NCBI GenBank assembly: GCA_947497265.1
Contig: CANMFP010000004.1
Span: 1-64,000, forward strand
DNA from: an uncultured Isoptericola sp.
GTDB lineage: Bacteria; Actinomycetota; Actinomycetes; Actinomycetales; Cellulomonadaceae
Length of the DNA: 64,000 nt
Direction: 5' to 3'
Shown here in pieces: positions 22,255 to 31,967 of this stretch. Numbering within the stretch: position 1 is the first letter of the stretch; each line of letters opens with the position of its first letter. A program made the position numbers and the translations under genes. The notes beneath the pieces are model-generated. The model was given only the letters and a program-made list of their open reading frames with translations, had not been told where the DNA came from and ran no database searches.

Positions 22255-23606
22255 CTGTCCTCCGAGGTCCCGTCCGTCGCGACGGACGGCTCATGGGTGT
22301 CAGGGTCGTCCTGCGATGGTGCGTCTGTCCTCGCGGCGAAGAACGCGCCGATCCAGGCTCCCGCCTCCTCCGCGGTCTGGTCGGGGGTCGAGGTCTCAGG
22401 TCGCCGTCCCGCCGGCGGCAGGCGGTGCCCGGGCGCAGGCGCCGACCCCGCCACCGCACGCCGGGTGCGTCGCTGCGGCAGCACCGGCGGGCCGCTCGGC
22501 GGACGCTCTCGCACCGCGGTGGCGTCCGGCGCCGGCTCCTGGGCCGCGGGCTCCTCCCACCCGTCGTCCACGCCGGGTGCGAGCACCGCGGGAGCCGTGG
22601 CGGCCACCTCGGTCAGGTTGCCGGGGACCATCACCACGGCCCGCAGGCCGCCGTACACGGACTCGGTGAGGTCTACCCGAAGGTCGAGGAAGCGTGCATA
22701 GGTCCCGACGACGGCGAGACCCGTCTGCGGGACCTCGCCGAGCTCGGCGATGCCCACCGATCGCTCACCGGCGGCGATCGCCCGGACCCGGCTCAGCTCG
22801 CGCGGGTCCATGCCCACGCCGCAGTCGTCGATCTCGATGACGGCACCGCGCTGGACCTGCCGGATGACCGCGAGCACCTGGGTGTTCGGTGGGGAGCACT
22901 GGGTGGCGTTGGCGAGCAGCTCCGCGACGACGTGCACGAGCGGCTCCACCGCACGCCCGACGATCGCCAGGCCCGGGTCGCCGGAGACCTCGACCCGCTG
23001 GAACGCGGTGATCCGGCCCGCGGCAGCCTTCACCACGTCCGGCAGCGGCAGGGCGTCCTCCCACGTCTGTCCCGGGCGGCGGCCGCACAGCGCCACCAGG
23101 CTCTGCGCCTGCCGGGCGTGCTGCGCCGCCGCGTGGTCGATCCGCATGGACGTCTGCAGCACGTCCGGGTCCGCGGAGTGTCGCTGGACCATCCGTGCCG
23201 CCTCCTCCTGGATGCGGTGGGCCGAGGCCTGCACCTTGCGGCTGAGCGCCACGACAGCCGTTTCGACCGATGCCCGCTGGTCGGCGCGGGCCTCCTGCTC
23301 GACGGTGAGCGCCGTCGTCGTCTCCCGCAGCGCCTGGGTCGTCTCGTGGAGACCGGCGGCGAGGCCGTCGCGCTCGATCAGCAGGGCACGGAACGCGGCG
23401 GCGTCACGGCGGGACGCGCCGGACAGCAGGACCGCCGCCACGACGGGCAGGACGACGGCAGCGACGGCGAGCACCCACACCGCCCAGGGCGGAGCGGCAG
23501 CGCCGACGAGCGGGAGCGCTGCCACGCACAGGACCATGCCGGCGACGCAGAGCCACGGCAGGAGGCGGCCCGTCGCAGGGGGCCGGGCCGGGGTCGTCGT
23601 GCTCAC
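22251..23606 (-). CDS. cvnA: Conservon sensor-kinase-like protein CvnA
   Basis: A 451-residue membrane protein with two N-terminal transmembrane segments (about residues 10-60) and a short loop between them. A helical stretch with AHRIQEEAARM follows, then a histidine-kinase-type ATPase domain (ELLANATQCSPPNT as N box, DDCGVGMD as G1). It ends in a long Pro/Arg/Ala-rich tail. The GTG at 23606 has GGAGGT close upstream and is preferred over an upstream GTG/ATG frame that has no such site. Heads the conservon operon. CvnA proteins often lack proven autophosphorylation; the ligand sensed here is unknown. Confidence 0.92.
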   Translation of the reverse strand: MSTTTPARPPATGRLLPWLCVAGMVLCVAALPLVGAAAPPWAVWVLAVAAVVLPVVAAVLLSGASRRDAAAFRALLIERDGLAAGLHETTQALRETTTALTVEQEARADQRASVETAVVALSRKVQASAHRIQEEAARMVQRHSADPDVLQTSMRIDHAAAQHARQAQSLVALCGRRPGQTWEDALPLPDVVKAAAGRITAFQRVEVSGDPGLAIVGRAVEPLVHVVAELLANATQCSPPNTQVLAVIRQVQRGAVIEIDDCGVGMDPRELSRVRAIAAGERSVGIAELGEVPQTGLAVVGTYARFLDLRVDLTESVYGGLRAVVMVPGNLTEVAATAPAVLAPGVDDGWEEPAAQEPAPDATAVRERPPSGPPVLPQRRTRRAVAGSAPAPGHRLPPAGRRPETSTPDQTAEEAGAWIGAFFAARTDAPSQDDPDTHEPSVATDGTSEDR

Positions 23607-23805
23607 CGCACCTCCGTCGGTGTGAGACCGGGTCCGACGGCGTCGTGCACAGATCGCGCGAACGCGACCTTCTCCGCGAACCCGTAGGAAGGTCTGAACC
23701 GGGCACAAAGCCCTGACCAGGAGTTTCTACCACAGGGACCACCCGGGTGAAAGAGGAAGCCGAAGCCGAAGCCGCCCCTGCGGGCTCCGCGTCGCACCCC
23801 CGGGT

Positions 23806-23811
23806 TAGGGT
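23806..23811 (+). promoter_or_regulatory. -10 box for leaderless prolyl oligopeptidase transcript
   Basis: TAGGGT ends 7 nt before the ATG at 23819, the spacing expected of a leaderless transcript. This supports that start over an in-frame GTG 72 nt upstream. Confidence 0.45.
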
Positions 23812-23818
23812 CCTGGCC

Positions 23819-25993
23819 ATGAGTGCCGACCCGCTGCTGCGCACCGCGGCCACCTCGCCCGACGCACCGCACACCTCCGACCCGTACCGCTGGCTCGAGG
23901 ACGTCTCGGGCGACGAGGCGCTCGCCTGGGTACGGGAACGCAACGACGAGGCGCACGACGCGCTCGGCGGCAGCCGGCTCGACCCGACCGAGGCGGCTCT
24001 GCGAGAGGTCCTCGACTCGGACGACCGCATCCCCGACGTCTCACGGATCGGGGACCACCTGTACAACTTCTGGCGCGACGCCGACCACGAGCGCGGGCTG
24101 TGGCGGCGGACCACGCTCGAGTCCTACCGGACCGACGCACCGCGGTGGGAGACGGTGCTCGACCTCGACGCGCTCGCCGACGCCGAGGGCGAGTCGTGGG
24201 TGTGGCACGGCGCGTCGGTGCTGCGTCCGACCCCGGAGCAGCTCGCGGCGGGCGAGCCCTGGCGTCGTGCGCTGGTCGACCTTTCGCCCGGCGGTTCGGA
24301 CGCCGACGTCACGCGTGAGCTCGACCTGGTCGAGAAGCGCTTCGTGCCGCCGTCCGAGGGCGGGTTCCGCCGTCCGCTGGCCAAGGGCGGCCTCTCCTGG
24401 GCGGACGAGGACACCGTCTACGTGTTCACCGACTTCGGCCCGGGCACGATGACGCCGTCCGGCTACCCCCGAATCGTCAAGCTGTGGCGCCGGGGCACCT
24501 CGATGGACGACGCGACCGTCGTCTACGAGGGGACCGACGAGGACATGTACATCATGGGGAGCCGGTCCCGTACGCCCGGGTTCGAGCGTGACGTCGTGCG
24601 TCGGTCGATCGCGTTCTACCGCTCCGAGACCTCCCTGGTGACCGACGTCGGCACGCCGGAGCAGCAGCTGGTACGCATCGACGTGCCCGACTCCGCCGAG
24701 GTCGGCCTGCACCGCGAGTGGCTCCTGGTCGAGCTGCGCGAGGACTGGGCGGTGGGCGGCCGTACCCACCCGGGAGGGTCGCTGCTGGCCGCACCCCTCG
24801 ACGCGTTCCTCGACGGGTCGCGCGACCTGACCGTCCTGTTCGCCCCGACGCCCGCCACCTCGCTGGCCGGAGCCACCTGGACCCGCCACCACCTGGTGCT
24901 CAACGTCCTCGACGACGTCAAGAACGCCCTGCACGTCCTCACTCCGCCGGACCTCGCGGCGGGCGCCGACGGGACCGACCCGTGGACACGGTCCGAGCTG
25001 CCCCTCGGCGGCGAGCTGCTCACCGTCGGCGTCCGCGCCGTCTCCCCGGTGGACGGCGACGACGTGTGGGTGACCAGCAGCGGCTATCTCGCGCCCTCCA
25101 CCCTCGCGCTCGCCACCGTCGTCGGCCCGGGGACGGACCCCACCGAGCCGGAGCCCCTGAAGTCCGCCCCGGCGTTCTTCGACGCGACCGGGATGGTCGC
25201 CGAGCAGCACTTCGCGACCTCCGACGACGGCACACGCGTGCCGTACTTCGTGGTCGGCTCCGCGGAGCTCGTCCGCCCGACGGACCCCACGGCGCCCGGC
25301 ACGGCCCCGACCCTGCTGTACGGGTACGGCGGCTTCGAGATCCCGCTCCTGCCCGGCTACGCCGGGACCGCCGGCCGGGCCTGGCTCGCACGCGGCGGGG
25401 TGCGCGTCGTGGCCAACATCCGTGGCGGCGGGGAGTACGGCCCTCGCTGGCACCAGGCCGCCCTGCGGGAGAACCGGCACCGGGCGTACGAAGACCTCGC
25501 CGCCGTCGCGCGGGACGTGGTGGCGCGCGGCATCACCACGCACGAGCACCTCGGCGTGCAGGGCGGGTCCAACGGAGGGCTGCTCGCCGGCAACATGCTC
25601 ACGCAGTATCCCGAGCTGTTCGGCGCCGTCGTGATCCAGGTCCCGCTGCTCGACATGCAGCGGTACCACCACCTGCTCGCCGGCGCCTCGTGGGTCGCCG
25701 AGTACGGCGACCCGGACGTCCCCGAGGACTGGGAGTTCCTGCGGACCTTCTCGCCGTACCACCTGTTCGACGCCACCCGCGAGTACCCGCCGGTGCTGTT
25801 CACCACGTCGACCAAGGACGACCGCGTGCACCCCGGCCACGCACGCAAGATGGCCGCGAAGATGCTGGCCGCCGGCAAGGACGTCACCTACTACGAGAAC
25901 ATCGAGGGCGGCCACGGCGGCGCGGCCAACAACGCCCAGGCCGCGCACATGTCAGCGCTCGCCTGGACGTTCCTGCACGAGCGGCTCGCCTGA
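23819..25993 (+). CDS. Prolyl oligopeptidase family serine peptidase (S9)
   Basis: A 724-residue peptidase without signal peptide, so probably cytosolic. An N-terminal beta-propeller (DPYRWLEDVSGDEALAWV start) gates a C-terminal alpha/beta-hydrolase. Catalytic triad: Ser in GVQGGSNGGLLAGN (about residue 583), Asp in TKDDRVHPGH (about 666) and His in EGGHGG (about 698). It cleaves short peptides, classically after proline, although this branch of S9A may differ in specificity. It is divergent from the conservon and converges on the methionine synthase-like gene. Start chosen from the leaderless promoter spacing. Confidence 0.93.
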   Translation: MSADPLLRTAATSPDAPHTSDPYRWLEDVSGDEALAWVRERNDEAHDALGGSRLDPTEAALREVLDSDDRIPDVSRIGDHLYNFWRDADHERGLWRRTTLESYRTDAPRWETVLDLDALADAEGESWVWHGASVLRPTPEQLAAGEPWRRALVDLSPGGSDADVTRELDLVEKRFVPPSEGGFRRPLAKGGLSWADEDTVYVFTDFGPGTMTPSGYPRIVKLWRRGTSMDDATVVYEGTDEDMYIMGSRSRTPGFERDVVRRSIAFYRSETSLVTDVGTPEQQLVRIDVPDSAEVGLHREWLLVELREDWAVGGRTHPGGSLLAAPLDAFLDGSRDLTVLFAPTPATSLAGATWTRHHLVLNVLDDVKNALHVLTPPDLAAGADGTDPWTRSELPLGGELLTVGVRAVSPVDGDDVWVTSSGYLAPSTLALATVVGPGTDPTEPEPLKSAPAFFDATGMVAEQHFATSDDGTRVPYFVVGSAELVRPTDPTAPGTAPTLLYGYGGFEIPLLPGYAGTAGRAWLARGGVRVVANIRGGGEYGPRWHQAALRENRHRAYEDLAAVARDVVARGITTHEHLGVQGGSNGGLLAGNMLTQYPELFGAVVIQVPLLDMQRYHHLLAGASWVAEYGDPDVPEDWEFLRTFSPYHLFDATREYPPVLFTTSTKDDRVHPGHARKMAAKMLAAGKDVTYYENIEGGHGGAANNAQAAHMSALAWTFLHERLA

Positions 25994-26011
25994 CCGCCCC
26001 GCCGCGGGCGG
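25994..26011. terminator. GC hairpin between convergent genes
   Basis: CCGCCC and GGGCGG (6-bp arms, 6-nt loop) immediately follow the peptidase stop codon and face the converging methionine synthase-like gene. There is no T tract, so a bidirectional terminator role is tentative. Confidence 0.3.
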
Positions 26012-26024
26012 GCAGGACGGCGGC

Positions 26025-27062
26025 TCAGACCGCAGCGCGCTCCGCGAGCGACTCCGCGACCCGCCCCAGGTTGGCGAGCCCCGCCCGGTGCTCGTCCGCG
26101 CCCGCCGGTGCCGTGCGCGGCGCCGCGAGCAGGGTGAGCGAGCCCAGGCCGGCGGGCGCCAGCCCGATACGGCGCCACGGCTCGGCGGCCAACCGCACCA
26201 GCTCGCCGAGCTGCGGTCCCGAGCACTGGGAGACCGTCGCCGGCGGCAGACCTGCCCAGAGCGCCACCCCACGCTCGGTCGCGCGGGCGACGAGCTCCCA
26301 GGCCCGCTCGTTCCAGCCGTCCGGACCGACCTCCGCCAGATCCAGCCCGATCGCGTCGGCACCCGCCAGCACGGCCGGCGGGATGCCCACCCACGTGCCG
26401 CCGAGGTGCACGACCGCCGTCGCACCGGCGTCGTGCACGGCCTCGATCACCGGACGCAGGCCCTCGACGACGCCGGGCCCGTCCACACCACGGATCCTCG
26501 AGTAGCCGGAGAACGTCGGCAGCACGCCCGCGTGCACCTGGCCCAGCAGCGGTTCGGCGAGCTGCACCACGACCTCCGCGCCCGGCACCTGGTCCCGGAC
26601 GTCAGCGACGTGCTGTGCCAGCCCCGTGGCCAGGCCGAGCGAGAGATCGGCGCGCGCACCGGTGTCGGCCAGCACCCGGTCACCCCGCGCCGACCACAGC
26701 TCCGCCGCGAGCGTCCACGGCCCCGTCACCTCGACGGTCAACGGGCCCACGTAGCCGTGGGCCGCGATGGAGAGCGCCCCGAGGTCCTCACGCAGCAGGG
26801 CACGGGCGCGCCGCTCGTCCACGCCGGTACGGTCCGCCAGCTTCCACCCGTGCGGCCCGAGCTCGACCGCCGTCTCGGCCAGGAGGGTCGCGGTACGGCC
26901 GGTCGACCCGGCCCCGGGCCCGCGGTCCGTGAGCTGAGCGAGGAACGGCACGGCGCCGACGCCGGTGGGCAGCTCCGCGAGGTCACCGAAGATCGTCTGC
27001 TGCGCATCCAGCACGTCACGCTCGCCACCCGGCCACGGGCCGTGGCCGCTGACCGCCGTCAT
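26025..27062 (-). CDS. Methionine synthase (cobalamin-independent)-like protein
   Basis: A 345-residue protein of the MetE/UROD barrel superfamily, about half the length of full MetE and resembling its C-terminal domain. Seen: [17 protein letters not shown] and a Gly/Leu-rich barrel throughout; the full zinc ligand set of MetE is not clear, so methyl transfer to homocysteine is uncertain. The ATG overlaps the mnmA TGA by 4 nt. Homologues lie near iscS and mnmA in mycobacteria and other actinobacteria, where they are annotated as methionine synthase or hypothetical. Confidence 0.8.
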   Translation of the reverse strand: MTAVSGHGPWPGGERDVLDAQQTIFGDLAELPTGVGAVPFLAQLTDRGPGAGSTGRTATLLAETAVELGPHGWKLADRTGVDERRARALLREDLGALSIAAHGYVGPLTVEVTGPWTLAAELWSARGDRVLADTGARADLSLGLATGLAQHVADVRDQVPGAEVVVQLAEPLLGQVHAGVLPTFSGYSRIRGVDGPGVVEGLRPVIEAVHDAGATAVVHLGGTWVGIPPAVLAGADAIGLDLAEVGPDGWNERAWELVARATERGVALWAGLPPATVSQCSGPQLGELVRLAAEPWRRIGLAPAGLGSLTLLAAPRTAPAGADEHRAGLANLGRVAESLAERAAV

Positions 27063-28213
27063 GCGCGCACCGCCCCGCCCGGTGCGCCCGCCGTGGCCGG
27101 CGCGTCGCGCCAGGCTCGTGACACGGTCGCCTGGCCCAGCACCCGGGTCCCCCGGTAGGCGACGACGGACTGCCCCGCCGCGATACCGCGGAGCTGCTCG
27201 CCGAGCCGGAGCTCCAGGCCGTCCGTGCCGCCGTCGGCCCCCGCGACGGCCCGGTAGAGCGCCGGGACCGCCCGGCCGTGCGCCCGCACCTGAACCTCGC
27301 ACTGCGACCAGTCCGCCGGCGGCGGGGCGAGCCACACCGCCTGCTCCCCCGCGATCCGGTCCACGCTCAGGAGCTCCGCCGGGCCGACGACGACGGTGTT
27401 CGAGCCGGTGTCGACGTCGACGACGTACCGGGCCCGGCCGTCCGCGGCCGGTCGCCCGAGACCGAGGCCCTTACGCTGCCCGACCGTGTACGCGTACGCG
27501 CCCTGGTGCTCCCCCACCACGTTGCCCTCGGTGTCGCGCACCTCGCCCGGCTGTGCGCCGAGGCGTGAGCGCAGGAACCCGCGAGTGTCGCCGTCGGCCA
27601 CGAAGCAGATGTCGTAGGAGTCCGGCTTGGCGCTCACGGACAGCCCACGGCGCTCCGCCTCGGCGCGCACCTCGTCCTTCGAGGCGAAACCGCCCAGCGG
27701 GAACATCGCACGCTCCAGACGCTCCGGACCCATCACCGCCAGCACGTACGACTGGTCCTTCGCGTCGTTCGGCGACCGGTGCAGCTCGCGTGTCACGGTG
27801 CCGTCGGGCGCCACCTGCGTCTCGATGCGCGCGTAGTGGCCAGTCGCGACCGCGTCGAAGCCGAGAGCCGTCGCCTTGTCCAGCAGGGCCTCGAACTTGA
27901 TGTGCTCGTTGCAGCGCACGCACGGGTTCGGGGTGCGCCCCGCCGAGTACTCGGACAGGAAGTCCGCGACCACCGTCTCCTCGAACGTCTCGGACAGGTC
28001 CCAGACGTAGTACGGGATACCGAGCACGTCCGCGGCACGGCGCGCGTCCCCCGCGTCCTCGATGGAGCAGCAGCCGCGCGAACCGGTGCGGAACTGGTCA
28101 CGGTTCCGGCTCAGGGCCATGTGGACCCCGACGACCTCGTGACCCGCCTCCACGGCCAGCGCGGCAGCGACGGCGGAGTCGACGCCGCCCGACATCGCGG
28201 CGAGCACCCTCAT
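27059..28213 (-). CDS. mnmA: tRNA-specific 2-thiouridylase MnmA
   Basis: Installs the 2-thio group on the wobble uridine of Lys/Glu/Gln tRNAs, using sulfur from the cysteine desulfurase encoded just upstream. A 384-residue protein with PP-loop [11 protein letters not shown], the first catalytic Cys in [12 protein letters not shown] and the second in [11 protein letters not shown]; the C-terminal half is the central and beta-barrel tRNA-binding part. Its ATG overlaps the desulfurase stop (ATGA), matching the functional pairing. Confidence 0.97.
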   Translation of the reverse strand: MRVLAAMSGGVDSAVAAALAVEAGHEVVGVHMALSRNRDQFRTGSRGCCSIEDAGDARRAADVLGIPYYVWDLSETFEETVVADFLSEYSAGRTPNPCVRCNEHIKFEALLDKATALGFDAVATGHYARIETQVAPDGTVTRELHRSPNDAKDQSYVLAVMGPERLERAMFPLGGFASKDEVRAEAERRGLSVSAKPDSYDICFVADGDTRGFLRSRLGAQPGEVRDTEGNVVGEHQGAYAYTVGQRKGLGLGRPAADGRARYVVDVDTGSNTVVVGPAELLSVDRIAGEQAVWLAPPPADWSQCEVQVRAHGRAVPALYRAVAGADGGTDGLELRLGEQLRGIAAGQSVVAYRGTRVLGQATVSRAWRDAPATAGAPGGAVRA

Positions 28214-29457
28214 GCGACACCCCCGGACAACGGGCGGGCGGCGACGAGCCCAGCCGCCCGAGCACGTTCCGCCACCTGGGGCAACGCCGCCAGCAGCCGG
28301 TCGACGTCGTCGTGGGTCGACGTGGCACCGAGCGAGAAGCGCAACGCACCACGGGCGTCCGTCTCGTCCACGCCCATGGCGAGCAGCACATGGCTCGGCT
28401 GCGGCACCCCGGCCTGGCAGGCCGACCCCGTGGACGCCTGCACACCGGCGGAGTCCAGCAGGTAGAGCAGAGAGTCGCCCTCGGCGCCCGGGAACGTGAA
28501 GTGCGCGTTGGCGGGCAACCGGGCAGGCGTGCCCGACGACGTGACGGCCCGCGGGTCCGGACCGCGCAGGACGGCGTCGGGCACCGCGCGGCGGACCCTC
28601 TGCACCAGCTCGTCACGCAGGCCACCCAGGACGACGGCACGCTCCTCGCGGGCTGCAGCCGCCTCACGCAGGGCGACAGCGAAGGCTCGGATCGCCGCCG
28701 CGTCGAGCGTCCCCGAACGGACACCGCGCTCCTGCCCGCCACCGTGGGACACCGCCTCCAAGGGCAGCTCACGCCGCGCGAGCAACGCACCGACCCCGAC
28801 CGGCCCGCCCAGCTTGTGGCCCGTCACGGTCAGGGCGTCGACACCCGAGTCGGCGAAGTCGACCTCGACCTGCCCCACCGCCTGGACCGCGTCCGTGTGC
28901 ACCGGCACGCCGTAGCGGTGCGCGATCCGCACGACCTCCCGGACCGGCTGGACCGTGCCGACCTCGTTGTTCGCCCACATGACCGAGACCAGGGCGACCT
29001 CGTCCGCATGAGCGGCGAGCTCCGCACGCAACGCCTCCAGGTCGACCAGACCTTCGCCGTCGACGGGCAGCAACGTGATCTCCGCCCCGGCGTGCCCGGC
29101 GAGCCAGAACGCCGGATCGAGCACCGCGTGGTGCTCGACGGCGGAGACGAGCACGCGGATGCGCTGCGCGTTCTGGGTGCGGCGGCCCCAGAAGATGCCC
29201 TTGATCGCCAAGTTGTCCGCCTCCGTGCCGCCGCCGGTGAAGATCACCTCGCTCGGGCGTGCGCCGAGCGCCGCCGCGACGGACTCGCGCGACTCCTCCA
29301 CCGTGCGGCGGGCAGCGCGGCCCGCCGAGTGCAGGGACGAGGCGTTGCCGGTGCGGCCGGCCTCGGCGACGAAGGCCTCGAGCGCCGCCGGAGACATGGG
29401 CGTCGTGGCGGCGTGGTCGAGGTAGGCGCCGGGCGCCTCGGTGGTTGTCACGGTCAT
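28210..29457 (-). CDS. iscS: Cysteine desulfurase (IscS/NifS class)
   Basis: PLP enzyme of about 415 residues that releases sulfur from cysteine for tRNA thiolation and probably Fe-S assembly. N-terminal [19 protein letters not shown] with the PLP-stacking His, PLP lysine in [10 protein letters not shown], and the persulfide Cys in STGSACQAG are all present. The start is uncertain: TTG (29460), ATG (29457) and GTG (29451) are all in frame; a TAGACT box at 29460-29465 sits 8 nt from the GTG and would favour that shorter form. First gene of an operon with mnmA and the methionine synthase-like gene. Confidence 0.95.
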   Translation of the reverse strand: MTVTTTEAPGAYLDHAATTPMSPAALEAFVAEAGRTGNASSLHSAGRAARRTVEESRESVAAALGARPSEVIFTGGGTEADNLAIKGIFWGRRTQNAQRIRVLVSAVEHHAVLDPAFWLAGHAGAEITLLPVDGEGLVDLEALRAELAAHADEVALVSVMWANNEVGTVQPVREVVRIAHRYGVPVHTDAVQAVGQVEVDFADSGVDALTVTGHKLGGPVGVGALLARRELPLEAVSHGGGQERGVRSGTLDAAAIRAFAVALREAAAAREERAVVLGGLRDELVQRVRRAVPDAVLRGPDPRAVTSSGTPARLPANAHFTFPGAEGDSLLYLLDSAGVQASTGSACQAGVPQPSHVLLAMGVDETDARGALRFSLGATSTHDDVDRLLAALPQVAERARAAGLVAARPLSGGVA

Positions 29458-29459
29458 CA

Positions 29460-29465
29460 AGTCTA
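29460..29465 (-). promoter_or_regulatory. Possible -10 box for the iscS operon
   Basis: TAGACT on the minus strand abuts the ATG/TTG start codons and lies 8 nt before an in-frame GTG at 29451. If used, iscS would be leaderless from that GTG. Confidence 0.3.
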
Positions 29466-29494
29466 CGAACCATGCCGTGGTGCGTTCTCATCCC

Positions 29495-29548
29495 GCCGAG
29501 GTAGTGCGGGTTGCGCCGAGGTAGCGGGGCGGTCTGCGTACTACCTCG
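29495..29548. repeat. GAGGTAG repeat/hairpin between phoX and iscS
   Basis: GCCGAGGTAG occurs at 29495-29504 and 29515-29524 and inverted as CTACCTCG at 29541-29548. CGAGGTAG/CTACCTCG (29517-29524 with 29541-29548) gives a perfect 8-bp stem. An outer 11-nt pairing (29498-29508 with 29537-29547, one mismatch) is also possible. It sits between two co-directional genes, so it could act as a terminator for phoX. Its head resembles the elements at 32419-32485 and 49638-49755. Confidence 0.55.
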
Positions 29549-29570
29549 ACGGGCGGCGCACCAGCTCGGG

Positions 29571-31844
29571 TCAGGGTCGGAACTGTTCGCCGGGGCGGGG
29601 GTCGTGGGACGGGTGCTGGGTCGATCCCTTGCCTCGACCACCACGACCGCCCGGGAAGGGGCCCGGCCCGTCGTGCCGGTCGCGTCCCTTCCCGCGGCCC
29701 GGACCCTTGCCCTTGCCGTGCCCCTTGCCGGGGTGCTCGTGCTCCACGTCGCTCCGGTAGACCTGGATCGTCGAGGGCCGAGGTCCGCGCCAGGCGCCTG
29801 CCGGCACCTCCTCACCCTCGGCGAGATAGTCGGGGAAGTACGACGTCTGGGCGGCGAAGGAGCCGTCGTCGCCCGGGTGCTGCACGTTCACGTACGCCAT
29901 GGAGTCGCGCACGTCGACGAGCGGGCCGCAGGTCTCCGCGCTGCGGGGTACCGAGAGGAACTGCTCCACCCGCCCACGACGGCGCCCGTCGAGCGTCACC
30001 TTGAACAGGCCGTCGCTCTTCTGGATCGAGGACGGCTGACCGTCCGTGGAGATCCACAGGTTGCCGTCGGTGTCGAACGCGAGGTTGTCCGGGCAGGAGA
30101 TCGGCGAGACCTTGTCCGCCGGGTAGCCGGAGAAGTAGGTCGAGTCGTCGACCTCCGGGTCGCCGGCGACGAGCAGCAGGTTCCAGGTGAAGGTGGTGGC
30201 CGTCTGGTCGCCGCCGTCCTCGAGGATCTCCACCACGTGCCCGTGGCGGTTGGAGCTGCGCGGGTTCGCCTCGTCGGCCGCCGCGTTGGAGCCGACGCCG
30301 CGGTTGGAGTTGTTCGTGCAGGCGACGTAGACGCGGCCCGTGAACGGGTTGGGTTCGACGTCCTCGGGCCGGTCCATCTTGGTCGCTCCGAGCGCGTCGG
30401 CCGCGACGCGCGTGAAGACCAGCACCTCGGCGAGCGACATGCCGGCCACCTGCGACTCGCCCTCCAGCACCAGCGGCAGCCATTCCCCGGTGCCGTCGAA
30501 GGACCGGTCGGAGGGCACCGCGCCGGACCCGTCGATCTCCGACGCCGGCGAGTCGCCCGTGAAGCGCGCCACGTAGAGGTCGCCCTCGCTCAGCAGCGTC
30601 TTGTTGTGCTCGCGCGCCCAGCGACTGTTGCCGTGACGCATCCGCCGCGACGAGACGAACTTGTACACGTAGTCGAACCGCTCGTCGTCGCCCATGTACA
30701 CGACGGCGCGGTCGTCGTCGGACATGATGACGTTGGCGCCCTCGTGCTTGAGGCGCCCCAGGGCGGTGTGCTTGACCGGCTTCGACTCCGGGTCGTACGG
30801 GTCCAGCTCGACGACCCACCCGAACCGGTGGTTCTCGTTCTCGTACCCGGGGTTGTTGCCGTCGAACCGCGGCTCGTCCAGCTCCCAGCCGTACCCGGTC
30901 GGAGCGTTGCGCAGACCGTAGCGGGCGTCGCGGGGGTCGTTCCCGTTCACCCGCAGGTAGCCGTGGAAGTTCTCCTCGCCCGAGACGACCGTGCCCCACG
31001 GGGTGGTGCCGCCGGCGCAGTTGTTGAGCGTGCCCAGGACCTTGCGTCCGGACGGGTCGTCGGTCGTCTTCATGAGGTCGTGGCCGGCCGCGGGACCGTC
31101 GACGACGAACTCGGAGCCGATGTGGATCCGGCGGTTCAACCGCGCGATGCGGTCGTACTCCCATGGCGCGCCTTCCCGGTGGCGTCGCATCTCGACCACC
31201 GACATGCCGTGCGCGGCGCGCTCGATCGCGCGGCGCGTCGCGGCGTCGTACGACTCGTCGAACATGATCTGCGGGTTGGTGTACTCGTGGTTGGACACGA
31301 GCACGCCGCGCCTGCCGCGGCGGGTCTCGACCATGGACCGGATGTGCTTGGGGTCCTCGGGCAGGATGTCGAGGTAGTCGCAGTTGTAGCCGAACTGACG
31401 AGCCTGCTGCTCCGGGCTCTGGCGGGCCGGGTCGAAGGCACGGCCGCCGGGCAGGATCGGGTCGCCCCAGCGGATGATCGGCGACCACTCGTAGCCCTCG
31501 GGCACGACGAACTGGTCGAGCTCCATCGGCTGCGGCGCGATGGCACGGAACGCGAGCCCCTTGCCGTGCTTGCGACCGCCGGCCGCGGCGGGCTGGGCAC
31601 CGATCGCCTCAGCGCCCACCACGACGGCGGCCGCGGCCGCCGCGACGCCGCCCAGCATGACACGTCGGCTCAGAGCCTTGGACGCGATGTCACGAAAGTA
31701 CTCGTTGGCGCTCAGGTTCGGCGCCGGGTGCGCGCAGGCGTCGGCGCACTTGTACCGGCAGGTCGCGGCGGCCCGCTTGCCGCGCGCGTAGTGCGGGGCC
31801 ACCGTGACGGGGAGCTGGGGGCGGGACTCGGGGGCGATCGTCAT
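29571..31844 (-). CDS. PhoX-family (DUF839) secreted phosphatase
   Basis: A 757-residue protein of the PhoX/DUF839 family of Tat-exported, metal-dependent (Ca/Fe) alkaline phosphatases. The twin-arginine motif SRRVML is at about 59-64, after a long N-region that contains Cys29, Cys33 and Cys37. Conserved-looking blocks include LVSNHEYTNP, LNNCAGGTTPWGTVVSGEEN and CPDNLAFDTDGNLWISTDG. The last 55 residues form an unusual His/Lys/Gly/Pro/Arg-rich tail. CAGGAG lies 7 nt before the ATG. Likely releases phosphate from organic esters outside the cell. Confidence 0.9.
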   Translation of the reverse strand: MTIAPESRPQLPVTVAPHYARGKRAAATCRYKCADACAHPAPNLSANEYFRDIASKALSRRVMLGGVAAAAAAVVVGAEAIGAQPAAAGGRKHGKGLAFRAIAPQPMELDQFVVPEGYEWSPIIRWGDPILPGGRAFDPARQSPEQQARQFGYNCDYLDILPEDPKHIRSMVETRRGRRGVLVSNHEYTNPQIMFDESYDAATRRAIERAAHGMSVVEMRRHREGAPWEYDRIARLNRRIHIGSEFVVDGPAAGHDLMKTTDDPSGRKVLGTLNNCAGGTTPWGTVVSGEENFHGYLRVNGNDPRDARYGLRNAPTGYGWELDEPRFDGNNPGYENENHRFGWVVELDPYDPESKPVKHTALGRLKHEGANVIMSDDDRAVVYMGDDERFDYVYKFVSSRRMRHGNSRWAREHNKTLLSEGDLYVARFTGDSPASEIDGSGAVPSDRSFDGTGEWLPLVLEGESQVAGMSLAEVLVFTRVAADALGATKMDRPEDVEPNPFTGRVYVACTNNSNRGVGSNAAADEANPRSSNRHGHVVEILEDGGDQTATTFTWNLLLVAGDPEVDDSTYFSGYPADKVSPISCPDNLAFDTDGNLWISTDGQPSSIQKSDGLFKVTLDGRRRGRVEQFLSVPRSAETCGPLVDVRDSMAYVNVQHPGDDGSFAAQTSYFPDYLAEGEEVPAGAWRGPRPSTIQVYRSDVEHEHPGKGHGKGKGPGRGKGRDRHDGPGPFPGGRGGRGKGSTQHPSHDPRPGEQFRP

Positions 31845-31880
31845 CGGGCACTCCTGGATCGGGACCGGGGGTCCTGCCCG

Positions 31881-31886
31881 ACGCTA
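31881..31886 (-). promoter_or_regulatory. Candidate -10 box for phoX-like gene
   Basis: TAGCGT on the minus strand lies 36 nt before the ATG and would give a leader of about 30 nt carrying the CAGGAG site. No clear -35 or Pho box was seen. Confidence 0.3.
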
Positions 31887-31967
31887 GGAACGGTGCGTGG
31901 CGCGAGGGCGTCGCCCGGCCGACCGCACGATGAACAACCGATGACCTGCAGGGAGGCCGGCCGTGGA

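Noticed and set aside
23755-23775. Short GAAGCC tandem repeat before the peptidase gene
   Set aside because: Only about three 6-nt units; likely chance slippage, and not linked to any feature.
24041-25948. A long minus-strand frame opposite the prolyl oligopeptidase
   Set aside because: Shadow frame of the peptidase, whose catalytic triad and full family length are intact on the plus strand.
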